A stretch of DNA of 64,000 nucleotides. It comes from Sabulicella rubraurantiaca. GTDB lineage: Bacteria; Pseudomonadota; Alphaproteobacteria; Acetobacterales; Acetobacteraceae. Within the stretch, counting starts at the first letter, position 1; each line of letters starts with the position of its first letter. The DNA lies in assembly GCF_017355885.1 (NCBI RefSeq), contig NZ_JAFEUU010000016.1, forward strand, positions 1 through 64,000, read 5' to 3'. Made by a program: the position numbers and the translations under genes. The notes beneath the pieces were generated by a model. It had not been told where the DNA came from. It made no database searches and saw only the letters and a list, made by a program, of their open reading frames with translations. Below are positions 18,736-29,324 of the stretch, piece after piece.

Positions 18736-18808
18736 TGCGCCCGGCAGGACTTGAACCCGCAACCAAGCCGTTATGAGCGGCCCGCTCTAACCATTGAGCT
18801 ACGGGCGC
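18736..18808 (-). tRNA. tRNA-Ile2 (anticodon CAU, lysidine type)
   Basis: The minus strand gives a 73-nt cloverleaf. The acceptor stem is GCGCCCG/CGGGCGC with discriminator A, the D arm is AGCTCAATGGTTAGAGC, the anticodon loop is CTCATAA, and the T arm is GCGGGTTCAAGTCCTGC. The anticodon stem and the TTGGTTGC variable/T region resemble the AUA-decoding tRNA-Ile2, not elongator or initiator tRNA-Met. It would need TilS to convert C34 to lysidine. CCA is not encoded. Confidence 0.85.
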
Positions 18809-18862
18809 GAGGGACGGAGGGTTTGTGCCAAGCCCCCCGCGCTCCGTCCAGGGGCCGTGCCG

Positions 18863-19810
18863 TCAGGCCGCGGCCGGTACGGCCGCCTCGCAGATCGCCG
18901 CGACGTGGCGGTGATCCGTGCCGCAGCACCCGCCCAGGATGCGCAGCGTCGGCAGGCGCTTGCGCAGGCCGACATAGCGCTGCCCCAGATCCAGCGGGTC
19001 GCCCTCGTCCAGCGTCTCGCTCTCATCCAACTCCGCGTGGGACTTGGTCGAGGCATTGGCCCGCAGCCCCAGGATGCGCGAGGTCCAGTCGCCCCTCTCT
19101 TCGAAGCTGGTGGCGAGGTGCTGGGGATGGACGCAGTTCAGCATGAAATAGGCCGGCGACCGGTCTGTCGCCGCGTCCACGGCCTCGATCGCCTCGCGCA
19201 GCGTCTCCCCGCCCAGCATCCGGCCATCGGTCTCCAGGGTGAAGGAGATGGCGCAAGGCATGGCGAGGCGCCGCGCGGCGCGGGCGATCCCGATCGCCTC
19301 CTCGATCCCGGTCAGGGTGAAGCCGGCGACCATGTCGGCCCCTGCCGCGGCGAAGCTTGCGATCTGCGGGGCGTGGTAATCCTCGGCCTCGCTGCGATCC
19401 ATGAACCCCTGCTTGTAGCCATCGCCGCGCGGCCCGATGGCGCCGCTGACCACATGGGGCGTGGCCGGCGTCTCGTATTCCTCGCGCAGGGCCAGCACCT
19501 CGGCCACGGCGAGGCGGTTGATCCGGTCCAGCCCCGCCGCATCGTAGCCGAGCTTCGCGCCCCAATCCGGATTGGCACGCCACGTCGCCGTGTCGAGGAT
19601 GAAGCCCAGCCCTCGGCTTCGTGCCACTTCCAGGAAGGGGCGGTAATAGGCACGAAGCTGCTCCCTCCCCTCCTCCGTCTCCAGCAGGACGAAGCTCGCG
19701 AAGCAGGGAAGCTCCGCCCCTTGATGAAAGATCAGCGTCGTCTCCATCCCGCCATCGGTCAGGAAATTCGCGCCCTTGAGCTGCGGCAGCGCCGCCCGGT
19801 ACTTTGCCAT
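18863..19810 (-). CDS. Homocysteine S-methyltransferase family protein
   Basis: This 315-residue TIM-barrel enzyme transfers a methyl group to homocysteine or a related thiol. FLTDGGMETTLIFHQGAELP opens the barrel. The three zinc cysteines are the one in FMLNCVHPQ and C295-C296 in ILGGCCGTDHRH. The methyl donor (S-methylmethionine, betaine or another) cannot be told. The ATG at 19810 is preceded by GAGGAG; an ATG 39 nt upstream lacks one. It runs divergently from the TetR gene. Confidence 0.92.
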   Translation of the reverse strand: MAKYRAALPQLKGANFLTDGGMETTLIFHQGAELPCFASFVLLETEEGREQLRAYYRPFLEVARSRGLGFILDTATWRANPDWGAKLGYDAAGLDRINRLAVAEVLALREEYETPATPHVVSGAIGPRGDGYKQGFMDRSEAEDYHAPQIASFAAAGADMVAGFTLTGIEEAIGIARAARRLAMPCAISFTLETDGRMLGGETLREAIEAVDAATDRSPAYFMLNCVHPQHLATSFEERGDWTSRILGLRANASTKSHAELDESETLDEGDPLDLGQRYVGLRKRLPTLRILGGCCGTDHRHVAAICEAAVPAAA

Positions 19811-20019
19811 TTGCCTGCTCCTCGCCCGGGCGGTCGCACATGCCGCCACCTGGGTTGGGATGTGCCGAAGGAAGCGTCCCGACTCTACTCGACTGGTGGT
19901 GCAGTCGGCGCAGAAAGATTATTGGAAGAAATTCAACAGCTTACGTCGAAGTACTTGCGGCATCACGATGATTCAGGCTTTGTCAGGCCCAGCGAACCAG
20001 ACCAGCGGTACGGAAAACC

Positions 20020-20652
20020 ATGGGCAAGGGGCAGGATACGCGCAGCCGGATCCTCGACGCCGCCGAGGATGCCGTGCTCGCCAAGGGCTTCGGCGGCACC
20101 TCGATCGACGAGATCATCGCTGCCACCGGCCTGACCAAGAGCGGCTTCTTCTACCATTTCCGCGACAAGAACGCCCTCGCGCGCGCCCTGCTCGAACGCT
20201 ACATCGCGCGTGAAGAGGAGCTGTTCGAGACCATCTTCGGACGCGCCCGCGAATTGGCGGAGGAACCGCTGCCGACGCTGCTGCTGGGGCTGAAGCTCCT
20301 GGCCGAACAGGTGCGGGACCTGCCCGCCGGGCATCCAGGCTGCCTCGTCGCCGTCTCGGTCTATGGGGAGCGCCTCTTCGACCGCGAGGTGCGGGAGCTG
20401 AACCGGCAGGCCGCCCTGATGTGGCGCGGCCGCTTCCGCGCCATGTTCGAGGAGGTGCTCCGCGACCACGCCCCGCGCCAGCCGCTTTCCGTGGACCAGC
20501 TGGCGGATTTCGTCGGGACGGTGCTGGAGGGCTCGATCGTCATGTCCAAGGCCCTGCGGGAGCCCGAGGCGATGGCGGAGCAGATCCTCCTGCTCCGCAA
20601 CATCCTCAAGACGCTCTTCGTGCCGGTCCGCGCGCCGGAACCCGCTTCCTGA
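20020..20652 (+). CDS. TetR/AcrR family transcriptional regulator
   Basis: A 210-residue regulator with the TetR N-terminal helix-turn-helix (SRILDAAEDAVLAKGFGGTS, then DEIIAATGLTKSGFFYHFRD). A helical ligand domain carries a TetR_C-like LxGCLVAVSVYGERLFD region. It is divergent from the homocysteine methyltransferase gene across 209 nt, the only AT-richer patch nearby, and may control it. Confidence 0.92.
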   Translation: MGKGQDTRSRILDAAEDAVLAKGFGGTSIDEIIAATGLTKSGFFYHFRDKNALARALLERYIAREEELFETIFGRARELAEEPLPTLLLGLKLLAEQVRDLPAGHPGCLVAVSVYGERLFDREVRELNRQAALMWRGRFRAMFEEVLRDHAPRQPLSVDQLADFVGTVLEGSIVMSKALREPEAMAEQILLLRNILKTLFVPVRAPEPAS

Positions 20653-20679
20653 TGCCGCGGGGCCGGTCCACGCCCCTGG

Positions 20680-21213
20680 TCAGCCCTTCGTCTTGGCCCG
20701 CTCCACGGCCTCCTGGATGAGGCGGCGCGCCATGGCGGCGTCGCCCCAGCCCTTCACCTTCACCCACTTGCCCGGCTCCAGATCCTTGTAGTGCTCGAAG
20801 AAGTGACGGATCTGGTCGAGGGTGATCTGCGGGATGTCGCCCACGTCCTTCACCCCCTCATAGCGCTTGGTCAGCTTGGAGGAGGGAACGGCGATGATCT
20901 TCTCGTCCGTGCCGCCATCATCCTCCATCAGCAGCACGCCGACGGGGCGGCAGTTCATCACCGCGCCGGGGGCGATGGGACGGGTATTGGCGATCAGCAC
21001 GTCGATCGGGTCGCCGTCGTCGCTCAACGTGTGCGGGACGAAGCCGTAATTCCCGGGGTAGCGCATGGGCGTGTAGAGGAAGCGGTCCACGAACAGGACG
21101 CCCGCGTCCTTGTCCATCTCGTACTTGATGGGCTCGCCGCCGATGGCGACCTCGATGATGACGTTCACGTCCTCCGGCGGGTTCTTGCCGGTTGGGATGG
21201 CGGAAAGGTTCAT
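20680..21213 (-). CDS. ppa: Soluble inorganic pyrophosphatase (family I)
   Basis: A 177-residue family I pyrophosphatase. The active-site segments are [32 protein letters not shown] and [16 protein letters not shown] (the DxDxxD-type metal site), plus [23 protein letters not shown] split across two elements. It hydrolyses PPi in the cytoplasm. The start at 21213 has GGAGA upstream. It is divergent from hppA, the membrane-bound enzyme using the same substrate. Confidence 0.96.
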   Translation of the reverse strand: MNLSAIPTGKNPPEDVNVIIEVAIGGEPIKYEMDKDAGVLFVDRFLYTPMRYPGNYGFVPHTLSDDGDPIDVLIANTRPIAPGAVMNCRPVGVLLMEDDGGTDEKIIAVPSSKLTKRYEGVKDVGDIPQITLDQIRHFFEHYKDLEPGKWVKVKGWGDAAMARRLIQEAVERAKTKG

Positions 21214-21337
21214 GCCTGCTCTCCGGGAATGGGCTGGCCGGGCTTGAACCACGAAACCGGCCGGGCCGGGAGGGGGGCCGCTTTTCCCCTTCCCCGCGCC
21301 GGAGTCCCCTGCCTAACCTTCTGGGATCGCGGCGGGA

Positions 21338-23500
21338 ATGGGCCGCGCAACCAACAGGGACGGAAAGGACACCAGGACCTTGATCACAGCAACCTTGCTG
21401 CTGGTCATCCTGCTGGGCGGGGCTTCGCTCGCCTATGGCTGGGTGACCACGAAGGAAATTCTGGCCAGGCCCGCGGGCAATCCGCGCATGCGGGAGATCG
21501 CCCAGGCCATCCAGGAGGGCGCCAGCGCCTATCTGCGCCGGCAATACACCACCATCGCCATCGTCGGCGCCGTGCTCTTCGTGCTCGTCTTCGCCTTCCT
21601 CGGCGCGGCGGTGGCCATCGGCTTCCTGCTGGGCGCCGTGCTGTCAGGGCTGGCCGGGTTCATCGGCATGAACGTCTCCGTGCGCGCCAATGTCCGCACG
21701 GCGGAGGCCAGCACACATGGCCTCGCTGCCGGGCTGGATGTCGCCTTCAAGTCGGGGGCGATCACCGGCATGCTGGTTGCCGGCCTCGCGCTGCTGGGGG
21801 TGGCCTTCTACTTCTTCATCCTGGTGGTGATCGGCGGCCTGCCGATGAACTCCCGCACCGTGATCGACAGCCTGGTGGCGCTGGGCTTCGGCGCCTCGCT
21901 CATTTCCATCTTCGCCCGACTGGGCGGCGGCATCTTCACCAAGGGCGCCGACGTGGGCGGCGACATGGTCGGCAAGGTCGAGGCCGGCATCCCCGAGGAT
22001 GACCCCCGCAACCCCGCCACCATCGCCGACAACGTGGGCGACAACGTGGGCGACTGCGCCGGCATGGCGGCCGACCTGTTCGAGACCTATGCCGTCACCG
22101 CCGTCGCCACCATGGTGCTGGCCGCGATCACCTTCGGCGACGAGATCCGTGCGGCCGGCATGCTGCTGCCGCTGGCGATCGGCGCGGTCTGCGTCATCAC
22201 CTCCATCGCCGGCACGTATTTCGTGAAGCTCCCGGCCAACAACAGCATCATGGGGGCGATGTATCGCGGCCTCGTGGTGACGGGCGTCCTGTCGCTGGTG
22301 GTGCTGCTGCCGCTCACCTACCTGATCTTCGGCAGCGGCACGGTGGTGGTGGGCACCCATGCGTTCGGCGCCTTCTCGCTCTTCCTATGCGGCGCGGTCG
22401 GGCTGGTGGTCACGGCGGCGATCGTCTGGATCACCGAATACTACACTGGTACCGGCTTCCGCCCGGTGAAGGCCATTGCCGAAGCCTCTCAGACCGGTCA
22501 CGGCACCAACGTGATCCGCGGCCTCGCCGTGTCCATGGAAAGCACGGCGCTGCCTGCCTTCATCATCATCGCGGGCATCCTCTGCTCCTATGGCCTCGCG
22601 GGGCTCTATGGCGTGGCCATCGCCACCACGACCATGCTCTCCCTCGCGGGGATGATCGTGGCGCTCGATGCCTTCGGGCCGGTGACGGACAATGCCGGCG
22701 GCATAGCGGAGATGGCGGGGCTGCCGCCGGAGATCCGCGTGACCACCGACGCGCTGGACGCGGTGGGCAACACCACCAAGGCGGTGACCAAGGGCTACGC
22801 CATCGGCTCTGCTGCGCTGGGCGCCGTGGTGCTCTTCGCCGCCTACACGCAGGACCTCAACTACTTCACCGCCAACAGCACCGAATACCCCTACTTCGCC
22901 AATATGGGGCCGGTCGATTTCTCCTTGGCCAACCCCTACGTCGTCGTCGGCCTGCTCTTCGGCGGCATGCTGCCCTACTTGTTCGGCGGCATGAGCATGA
23001 CGGCGGTGGGCCGCGCGGCGCAGAGCGTGGTGGAGGAGGTCCGGCGCCAGTTCCGCGAGAAGCCGGGCATCATGGAGGGCACGGACAAGCCGGATTATGG
23101 ACGGGCGGTGGACATGCTCACCCGCGCCGCGATCCGGGAGATGATCATCCCCTCGCTGCTGCCGGTGCTCTCGCCCATCGTGTGCTTCTTCGTGGTGCTG
23201 GCCATCGGCGGCAAGGCTGCGGCCTTCTCGGCGGTGGGGGCGATGCTGCTGGGCGTCATCGTCACAGGCTTCTACGTCGCCGTCTCCATGACCACGGGCG
23301 GCGGCGCCTGGGACAATGCGAAGAAGTACATCGAGGAAGGGCATTACGGCGGCAAGGGCAGCGACGCCCACAAGGCCGCCGTGACCGGCGACACGGTGGG
23401 CGATCCCTACAAGGACACCTCCGGCCCCGCCGTGAACCCGATGATCAAGATCACCAACATCGTAGCGCTGCTGCTGCTGGCAGTTCTGGCGCACAGCTGA
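21338..23500 (+). CDS. hppA: K+-independent proton-pumping membrane pyrophosphatase
   Basis: This protein of up to 720 residues has about 16 transmembrane helices and pumps protons at the cost of PPi. The catalytic loop contains [20 protein letters not shown] and [19 protein letters not shown]. The segment [19 protein letters not shown] has lysine where K+-dependent enzymes have alanine, so it belongs to the K+-independent class. The ATG at 21338 has little ribosome site; TTG at 21380, preceded by AAAGGA, is a good alternative. Its neighbour on the other strand is ppa. Confidence 0.96.
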   Translation: MGRATNRDGKDTRTLITATLLLVILLGGASLAYGWVTTKEILARPAGNPRMREIAQAIQEGASAYLRRQYTTIAIVGAVLFVLVFAFLGAAVAIGFLLGAVLSGLAGFIGMNVSVRANVRTAEASTHGLAAGLDVAFKSGAITGMLVAGLALLGVAFYFFILVVIGGLPMNSRTVIDSLVALGFGASLISIFARLGGGIFTKGADVGGDMVGKVEAGIPEDDPRNPATIADNVGDNVGDCAGMAADLFETYAVTAVATMVLAAITFGDEIRAAGMLLPLAIGAVCVITSIAGTYFVKLPANNSIMGAMYRGLVVTGVLSLVVLLPLTYLIFGSGTVVVGTHAFGAFSLFLCGAVGLVVTAAIVWITEYYTGTGFRPVKAIAEASQTGHGTNVIRGLAVSMESTALPAFIIIAGILCSYGLAGLYGVAIATTTMLSLAGMIVALDAFGPVTDNAGGIAEMAGLPPEIRVTTDALDAVGNTTKAVTKGYAIGSAALGAVVLFAAYTQDLNYFTANSTEYPYFANMGPVDFSLANPYVVVGLLFGGMLPYLFGGMSMTAVGRAAQSVVEEVRRQFREKPGIMEGTDKPDYGRAVDMLTRAAIREMIIPSLLPVLSPIVCFFVVLAIGGKAAAFSAVGAMLLGVIVTGFYVAVSMTTGGGAWDNAKKYIEEGHYGGKGSDAHKAAVTGDTVGDPYKDTSGPAVNPMIKITNIVALLLLAVLAHS

Positions 23501-23507
23501 ACGGGAT

Positions 23508-23532
23508 GGGGCGGCGCGCTTACCGCCGCCCC
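23508..23532. terminator. Bidirectional hairpin between hppA and the globin gene
   Basis: GGGGCGGC (23508-23515) and GCCGCCCC (23525-23532) form a perfect 8-bp stem in the 36 nt between two convergent stops. It could end transcription from both sides, though no T-run is present. Confidence 0.5.
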
Positions 23533-23536
23533 TCCC

Positions 23537-23974
23537 TCAGGCCGCCGGTCGCCGTGGCGGGAATTCCATCGGCACCAACCCCATCTCCAGAGAACGGGCG
23601 ATGCGCTGGGCGCGCTCCAGCAGATGCTCGACCGCTGCCTCCGGCAGGGTGCGTCGTGCCACCTCCTCGAACAGGGCAAGCCAGCGGGCGAAATGTGCGG
23701 AGGTCAGGCCCAGATGCGCATGGGCCCGCATGGGCTGGCCGTGATACTCGCCGGTCATCAGCGCCACGGATCCCCAGAACTGGCCGATCCGCGCCAGATG
23801 CGCCTCCCAATCCGCCACCCCGGCAAAGGCGGGGGCAAGCAGCTTGTCGGCGCGGGCGGTGTCGTAGAACTCACGCAGGAAGGCGGCGATGACCGCCTCG
23901 TCCAACCCGGTCCGCTCCCGGATCTCGCGCGCCAGGGCGGCGCGGCGTTCGGCATTCTCGGGGATGGCGTTCAT
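23537..23974 (-). CDS. Group III truncated haemoglobin
   Basis: A 145-residue globin. FLREFYDTARADKLLAPAFAG forms helix B to E, IGQFWGSVALMTGEYHGQPM is typical of group III, and the proximal histidine is in HAHLGLTSAHFARWLALFEE. Group III truncated globins (Campylobacter Ctb type) bind haem and O2 or NO; their role is often unknown. The gene is convergent with hppA and lies in the same direction as, and downstream of, the nitronate monooxygenase gene. Confidence 0.92.
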   Translation of the reverse strand: MNAIPENAERRAALAREIRERTGLDEAVIAAFLREFYDTARADKLLAPAFAGVADWEAHLARIGQFWGSVALMTGEYHGQPMRAHAHLGLTSAHFARWLALFEEVARRTLPEAAVEHLLERAQRIARSLEMGLVPMEFPPRRPAA

Positions 23975-24054
23975 GCGCCGAATCTGACCCCTGTCGGCGG
24001 GCGGGGCAACGCGCCGGGCCGGATGGCTGCCCCTCCGGCCCGGCAAGGCTGCGG

Positions 24055-25056
24055 TCAGGCGGGTTCCGGCGTCCGTTCCCAGGCGCGGTTCAGCATCGGG
24101 CTGCCGGCGCCGAGGGCGCGCCGCGCCTCCAGGTATTCCGCATGCAGCCGGTCCACCAGCCGTGAGGCCGGCACCACCGCGCCGATCCCCGAGACGGACT
24201 GACCCGCGCCCCAGATATCCTTCCAGCGCTTCTTGCGGTCGGAGGCGAAGCTCATCTGCGACTTGTCGCCCGTCTCCAGATTCTCCGGATCCAGCCCGGC
24301 CTTGCTGATGGAGGGCTTCAGGTAGTTGCCGTGCACGCCGGTGATGAGGTTCGTGTAGACGATGTCCGACGCCCCGCTTTCGACGATCATGCGCTTGTAG
24401 TCCTCGACCGCGCGCGCCTCCTCCGTCGCGATGAAGGCGGTGCCCATATAGGCGAAGTCGGCGCCCATCGCCTCGGCAGCCAGGATGGAGCGCCCATGCG
24501 CGATGGAGCCGGACAGGGCGATTGGCCCGTCGAACCACATCCGCGTTTCCTGCAGCAGGGCAAAGGGCGATTGCGAGCCGGCATGGCCCCCTGCCCCGGC
24601 CGCCACCAGCACGAGCCCGTCCGCCCCCTTCTCGATCGCCTTGTGGGCGAAGTTCTGGTTGATCACGTCGTGCAGCACATGCCCGCCATAGGAGTGGATG
24701 GCCTCGTTCACCTCCACCCGCGCGCCAAGGCTGGTGATGATGAGCGGCACGCGATGCTTCACGCAGAGCGCGAGGTCCTGCTCCAGCCGGTCATTCGACT
24801 TGTGGACGATCAGGTTGATGGCGAAGGGCGCGCTAGGCCGGTCAGGATGGCGCGCGTCATGCGCCGCGAGCCTCTCCTTGATCTCGTGCAGCCATTCGTC
24901 CAGCTGCTCCAGCGGCCGCGCGTTCAGCGAGGGCATGGCACCGATGACGCCCGAGGTGCACTGCGCCACCACGAGGTCCGGCACCGAGATGATGAAGAGC
25001 GGCGAGCCGATCAGCGGCAGCCGCAGCCGCCCCTTCAAAGTGTCGCGCAGGTCCAT
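24055..25056 (-). CDS. Nitronate monooxygenase family flavoprotein
   Basis: A 333-residue FMN TIM-barrel of the 2-nitropropane dioxygenase type. The start LRLPLIGSPLFIISVPDLVV, LVAAGAGGHAGSQSPFALL and PIALSGSIAHGRSILAAEAM (FMN phosphate loop) followed by GADFAYMGTAFIATEEA are characteristic. Some relatives are enoyl reductases (FabK) or act on nitronates; the sequence does not settle this. A truncated globin gene follows on the same strand after 80 nt. Confidence 0.92.
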   Translation of the reverse strand: MDLRDTLKGRLRLPLIGSPLFIISVPDLVVAQCTSGVIGAMPSLNARPLEQLDEWLHEIKERLAAHDARHPDRPSAPFAINLIVHKSNDRLEQDLALCVKHRVPLIITSLGARVEVNEAIHSYGGHVLHDVINQNFAHKAIEKGADGLVLVAAGAGGHAGSQSPFALLQETRMWFDGPIALSGSIAHGRSILAAEAMGADFAYMGTAFIATEEARAVEDYKRMIVESGASDIVYTNLITGVHGNYLKPSISKAGLDPENLETGDKSQMSFASDRKKRWKDIWGAGQSVSGIGAVVPASRLVDRLHAEYLEARRALGAGSPMLNRAWERTPEPA

Positions 25057-25089
25057 GGCGTCATTTCCCCAGTCGTCTGGGAAAAGACG

Positions 25090-26160
<1,071 letters not shown>

Positions 26161-26430
26161 TCACTCCGCCGCGGTCTTGAGCGGCTCGACGGAGACGTGA
26201 ACGCGGCCTTCGGCCTTGCGCTCGAACTTCACGTGACCCTCGACCAGGGCGAAGATCGTGTGGTCGCGGCCGAGGCCGACATGGTGCCCAGGCTTCATCT
26301 TGGTGCCGCGCTGCTTCACCAGGATGTTGCCGGCCAGCACGTGCTCGCCGCCGAACTTCTTGACGCCGAGCCGCTGCCCGGGAGAGTCGCGGCCGTTGCG
26401 AGACGAGCCGCCTGCCTTCTTGTGTGCCAT
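26161..26430 (-). CDS. rpmA: 50S ribosomal protein L27
   Basis: An 89-residue L27 beginning [20 protein letters not shown], with the invariant N-terminal tail that reaches the peptidyl transferase centre. [19 protein letters not shown] follows. It is encoded 17 nt after rplU. Confidence 0.99.
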   Translation of the reverse strand: MAHKKAGGSSRNGRDSPGQRLGVKKFGGEHVLAGNILVKQRGTKMKPGHHVGLGRDHTIFALVEGHVKFERKAEGRVHVSVEPLKTAAE

Positions 26431-26447
26431 CTCTTGCTACTCCGTCC

Positions 26448-26762
26448 TCAGGCCGCGATCTCGGCGATCCGCAGCACGGTCTGGTGCTGACGGTGGCCCT
26501 GCTTGCGGCGGCTGTTCTTGCGGCGGCGCTTCTTCAGGATCAGCACCTTGTCGCCGCGGCTCTGCTCCAGCACGGTGGCGGTGACCTTGGCGCCCGGCAC
26601 GATGGGGGCACCGATCTGCAGGCCGGCCTCACCGCCCAGCGCCAGCACCTCGTGGAAGGTGACGGTGCTGCCGGCCTCGGCCTCCAGCTTCTCGACGGTG
26701 AGCACCGCATTCGGCGTCACCCTGTACTGCTTCCCGCCGGTGCGGATCACTGCGAAGGTCAT
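26448..26762 (-). CDS. rplU: 50S ribosomal protein L21
   Basis: A 104-residue L21 that starts [20 protein letters not shown] and ends in the basic tail [19 protein letters not shown]. The ATG at 26762 gives the family length; an open frame to 26792 adds ten residues. First gene of rplU-rpmA(-obgE). Confidence 0.98.
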   Translation of the reverse strand: MTFAVIRTGGKQYRVTPNAVLTVEKLEAEAGSTVTFHEVLALGGEAGLQIGAPIVPGAKVTATVLEQSRGDKVLILKKRRRKNSRRKQGHRQHQTVLRIAEIAA

Positions 26763-26968
26763 CACTCGTGCCCTTTGGGCTTGCCGCCACACGCGGCGCT
26801 GCCCGAGAAACCATGGATTTCGGCTGCCCGGGACAGGAACCCAAAAACAGCCGCGGGCGACACGCTGAGGCGCCGCCCGGGAGGGGGTGATTAGGGCCGG
26901 TGGGGGCTGGAAGTCAACCCGTCCCGTTGCCAGCCCGGGGCTTTGCCCCTATACCCCGCCCGCGGCAA

Positions 26969-27058
26969 GGACAGGTGGCGGAGTGGTCGATCGCGCCGGT
27001 CTCGAAAACCGGAGTACCTGCAAGGGTACCGTGGGTTCGAATCCCACCCTGTCCGCCA
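26969..27058 (+). tRNA. tRNA-Ser (anticodon CGA)
   Basis: A class II tRNA of 90 nt. The acceptor is GGACAGG/CCTGTCC with discriminator G and encoded CCA (27056-27058). The anticodon loop is CTCGAAA on the stem CCGGT/ACCGG. A long variable arm (AGTACCTGCAAGGGTACC) precedes the T arm GTGGGTTCGAATCCCAC. It reads UCG codons, which suits the high-GC genome. Confidence 0.95.
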
Positions 27059-27243
27059 GATGACGGCCTCAACTCCTGGATTTTCCTCAGTTTAGCATAT
27101 CCAAGGGCTGCTGTCCCAACGCGATATGCAGGCCTGAGGTCGGGAGGCAGACCCGTCACGTAGGCGCAGGCACGCGAGCGACCGACAGCAATGAGCATCC
27201 AACGCCCTCGTCTTGCAGCACCGGATTGCCCATCTCTCAGCCC

Positions 27244-27522
27244 ATGCCCCGCAAGACACTCAATCCCTTCGCCCCCTATGCCTGGCTCGCCGAGGCGGGG
27301 TGGGTCTTCATGATGCACAGCGCCCAGCTTTGGGCCGACCCCAAGGCCAGCGCACGCTTGGCTGCCTTGGGCGCTGAAAAGCAGAAGGCCTTCGCCCAGG
27401 GCGCCATCAGGGCCAGCGCCGCCGCCTTGCGCGGGTCGAGCCCGGAGGTGATCGCGAAGGCCGCCATGGCTCCCGCCCGCCGCCGCGTGCGGGCGAATGC
27501 GAGGAAGCTTCAGAAGGGATAG
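27244..27522 (+). CDS. Small alanine-rich protein of unknown function
   Basis: A 92-residue protein (ATG 27244; an in-frame ATG at 27226 would add six residues). It consists of NPFAPYAWLAEAGWVFMMHS, a helical alanine-rich middle and a basic C-terminus (AMAPARRRVRANARKLQKG). It resembles small alphaproteobacterial proteins sometimes labelled 'antifreeze protein', a label with no support here. The helical, basic tail recalls phasin-like or DNA-associated proteins, but no function can be assigned. Confidence 0.65.
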   Translation: MPRKTLNPFAPYAWLAEAGWVFMMHSAQLWADPKASARLAALGAEKQKAFAQGAIRASAAALRGSSPEVIAKAAMAPARRRVRANARKLQKG

Positions 27523-27601
27523 CGCGGCGAGGCCCGTGCCACGGCTGCGCTTGACTTGGCACATCCCAGGGACCGACGCTGGCACGGGAGAAACCGCCGC
27601 C

Positions 27602-28714
27602 ATGCACCGTCTCGCCAGTGCCCTGCGCGCTGCTGCCGTCACCCTGGCCCTCTCCTTGACAGCGGCGGCACAGCAGCCTTCGCAGCCGGTGCCGCAGTAT
27701 CAAGTGGACCCCTTCTGGCCGAAGCCGCTGCCGAATCGCTGGGAAATCGGCCAAGCGGCCGGGGTCGCCACCGATGCGCGCGACCACGTCTGGGTGATCC
27801 ACCGTCCGCGCAGCATGACCGAGGACGAGCGGGGCGCGACGCTGAACCCGCCGCGCTCGGATTGTTGCGTCCCGGCCCCCTCGGTCCTTGAGTTCGATCC
27901 GGACGGCAATCTGGTCCAGGCCTGGGGCGGGCCCGGCCATCACCCGAACTGGCCGGAGAACGAGCACGGCATCTTCGTGGACCACCAGGACAATGTCTGG
28001 ATCGCCGGTAATGGCGCCAACGACCACGTCCTGCTGAAGTTCACCCGCGACGGACGCTTCCTGATGCAGATCGGCCGGCACCGCGAAACCGGCGGCAGCA
28101 ACGATCCCGAGCGCTTGGGCCGGCCGGCGGACATGGACGTGGACCCCGCTACTGGCGAGATCTACGTCGCCGATGGCTACGGTAACCGCCGCATCATCGT
28201 CTTCGACGCGAACGGGGCCTATCGCCGTCATTGGGGCGCCTATGGCGATCGTCCGAACGACGACCAGCTTCCAGCCTACCAGCCGGGGCAGCCGCCGATG
28301 CGGGGCTTCCGGAACCCGGTGCATTGCGTCCGCCTGGCGCGTGACGGCCTGGTCTATGTCTGCGATCGCGCCAATGACCGCATCCAGGTCTTCCGCAGGG
28401 ATGGAAGCTTCGTCAGGGAGTTCGTCCTCGCGCCGGAAACGCGCGGCAGCGGGTCGGTTTGGGATCTCGATTTCTTCCCCGACGCGCAGCAATCCGTGCT
28501 GCTGACGGCGGATGGCAGCAATAACCACGTCTGGCTGGTGGCCCGCGATGACGGGGCGGTGCTGGGGCTATTTGGTCGCCACGGCCGGAATGCCGGCCAT
28601 TTCCACTGGGTCCACAACCTTGCCGTGGACAGCCGCGGCAACATCTTCACCACCGAGGTGGATACCGGCAAGCGTGCGCAGCGCTTCCGGCTGGTGACGC
28701 CACTGCCGCGCTAG
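27602..28714 (+). CDS. Secreted NHL-repeat beta-propeller protein
   Basis: A 370-residue protein with a signal peptide (MHRLASALRAAAVTLALSLT, cleavage near residue 24). NHL-type blades follow: VLEFDPDGNLVQAWGG, LKFTRDGRFLMQIGR, IYVADGYGNRRIIVFDANG, VYVCDRANDRIQVFRRDG and the final NLAVDSRGNIFTTEV. Such propellers act as peptidyl-alpha-hydroxyglycine lyases, lactonase-like enzymes or scaffolds; the function is open. A CC pair lies in PPRSDCCVPAPS. The start at 27602 has GGGAGAAA upstream; the frame is open to 27497. Confidence 0.85.
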   Translation: MHRLASALRAAAVTLALSLTAAAQQPSQPVPQYQVDPFWPKPLPNRWEIGQAAGVATDARDHVWVIHRPRSMTEDERGATLNPPRSDCCVPAPSVLEFDPDGNLVQAWGGPGHHPNWPENEHGIFVDHQDNVWIAGNGANDHVLLKFTRDGRFLMQIGRHRETGGSNDPERLGRPADMDVDPATGEIYVADGYGNRRIIVFDANGAYRRHWGAYGDRPNDDQLPAYQPGQPPMRGFRNPVHCVRLARDGLVYVCDRANDRIQVFRRDGSFVREFVLAPETRGSGSVWDLDFFPDAQQSVLLTADGSNNHVWLVARDDGAVLGLFGRHGRNAGHFHWVHNLAVDSRGNIFTTEVDTGKRAQRFRLVTPLPR

Positions 28715-28811
28715 GCGGTGTCGAGAGCCGTTCTCGGGTCTGGGATGGCCGCTAACGGTCAAGCACGAGGTGACCGAAGCGGTAGCCCTGCTGCCGCGCC
28801 CTCAGCGGCCC

Positions 28812-29324
28812 TCACCGCCCGCCATCGGACAGGCGGTCCATCCAAGCAAGCAGCACCCCAGTGATGCAGAAGCCGAGATGGACAAGGAGCTGGAGCAGCA
28901 CTTCCTCGCGCGGCGTCTCGTGGATCGCAAGGAATGTCTTCAGCAGATGAATGCCGGAGATCGCAACGATGGAGGCGATCAGCTTCAGCTTGAGCGCGGA
29001 GAAATCCACATGGCCGAGCCATTGCGGCCTGTCCTCGTGTCCCTCGACCTCCAGACGCGAAACGAAGTTCTCGTATCCGGACATCACCACGATCACCAGC
29101 AAATTGGCCGCGAGCGTCAGGTCGATCAGCGTCAGGATCAGTATCACGAGATCGTCGATGCCCATCCCCGGCACCCTGCCGACCGCCGAAATGAGCTCCA
29201 GGAAAAACCGATAGGCGAGGAGCAGGAGCACCGCCATCAAGGCCAGATAGACAGGCGCCATGACCCAGCGCATGCCGAAAATCGCGGATTCCACGACCCG
29301 CTCGATACGCTTGCCCTTCGCCAT
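28812..29324 (-). CDS. UPF0114 / YqhA family membrane protein
   Basis: A 170-residue protein with three to four transmembrane helices. The family's segments are visible as ESAIFGMRWVMAPVYLAL, IDDLVILILTLIDLTLAANL and LKLKLIASIVAISGIHLLKT. Molecular function is unknown. It is convergent with the NHL-protein gene. Confidence 0.9.
   Translation of the reverse strand: MAKGKRIERVVESAIFGMRWVMAPVYLALMAVLLLLAYRFFLELISAVGRVPGMGIDDLVILILTLIDLTLAANLLVIVVMSGYENFVSRLEVEGHEDRPQWLGHVDFSALKLKLIASIVAISGIHLLKTFLAIHETPREEVLLQLLVHLGFCITGVLLAWMDRLSDGGR

Noticed and set aside
18718-18762. Longer start for the HNH protein
   Set aside because: It would place coding sequence inside the tRNA-Ile2 gene; MDESP at 18717 gives a sensible N-terminus.
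18736-18808. Reading the CAU tRNA as tRNA-Met
   Set aside because: The anticodon arm and variable region match the tRNA-Ile2 pattern; initiator and elongator Met features are not present.
26969-27243. Integration site or mobile element at tRNA-Ser(CGA)
   Set aside because: No integrase, repeat of the tRNA 3' end or mobile gene is visible nearby.
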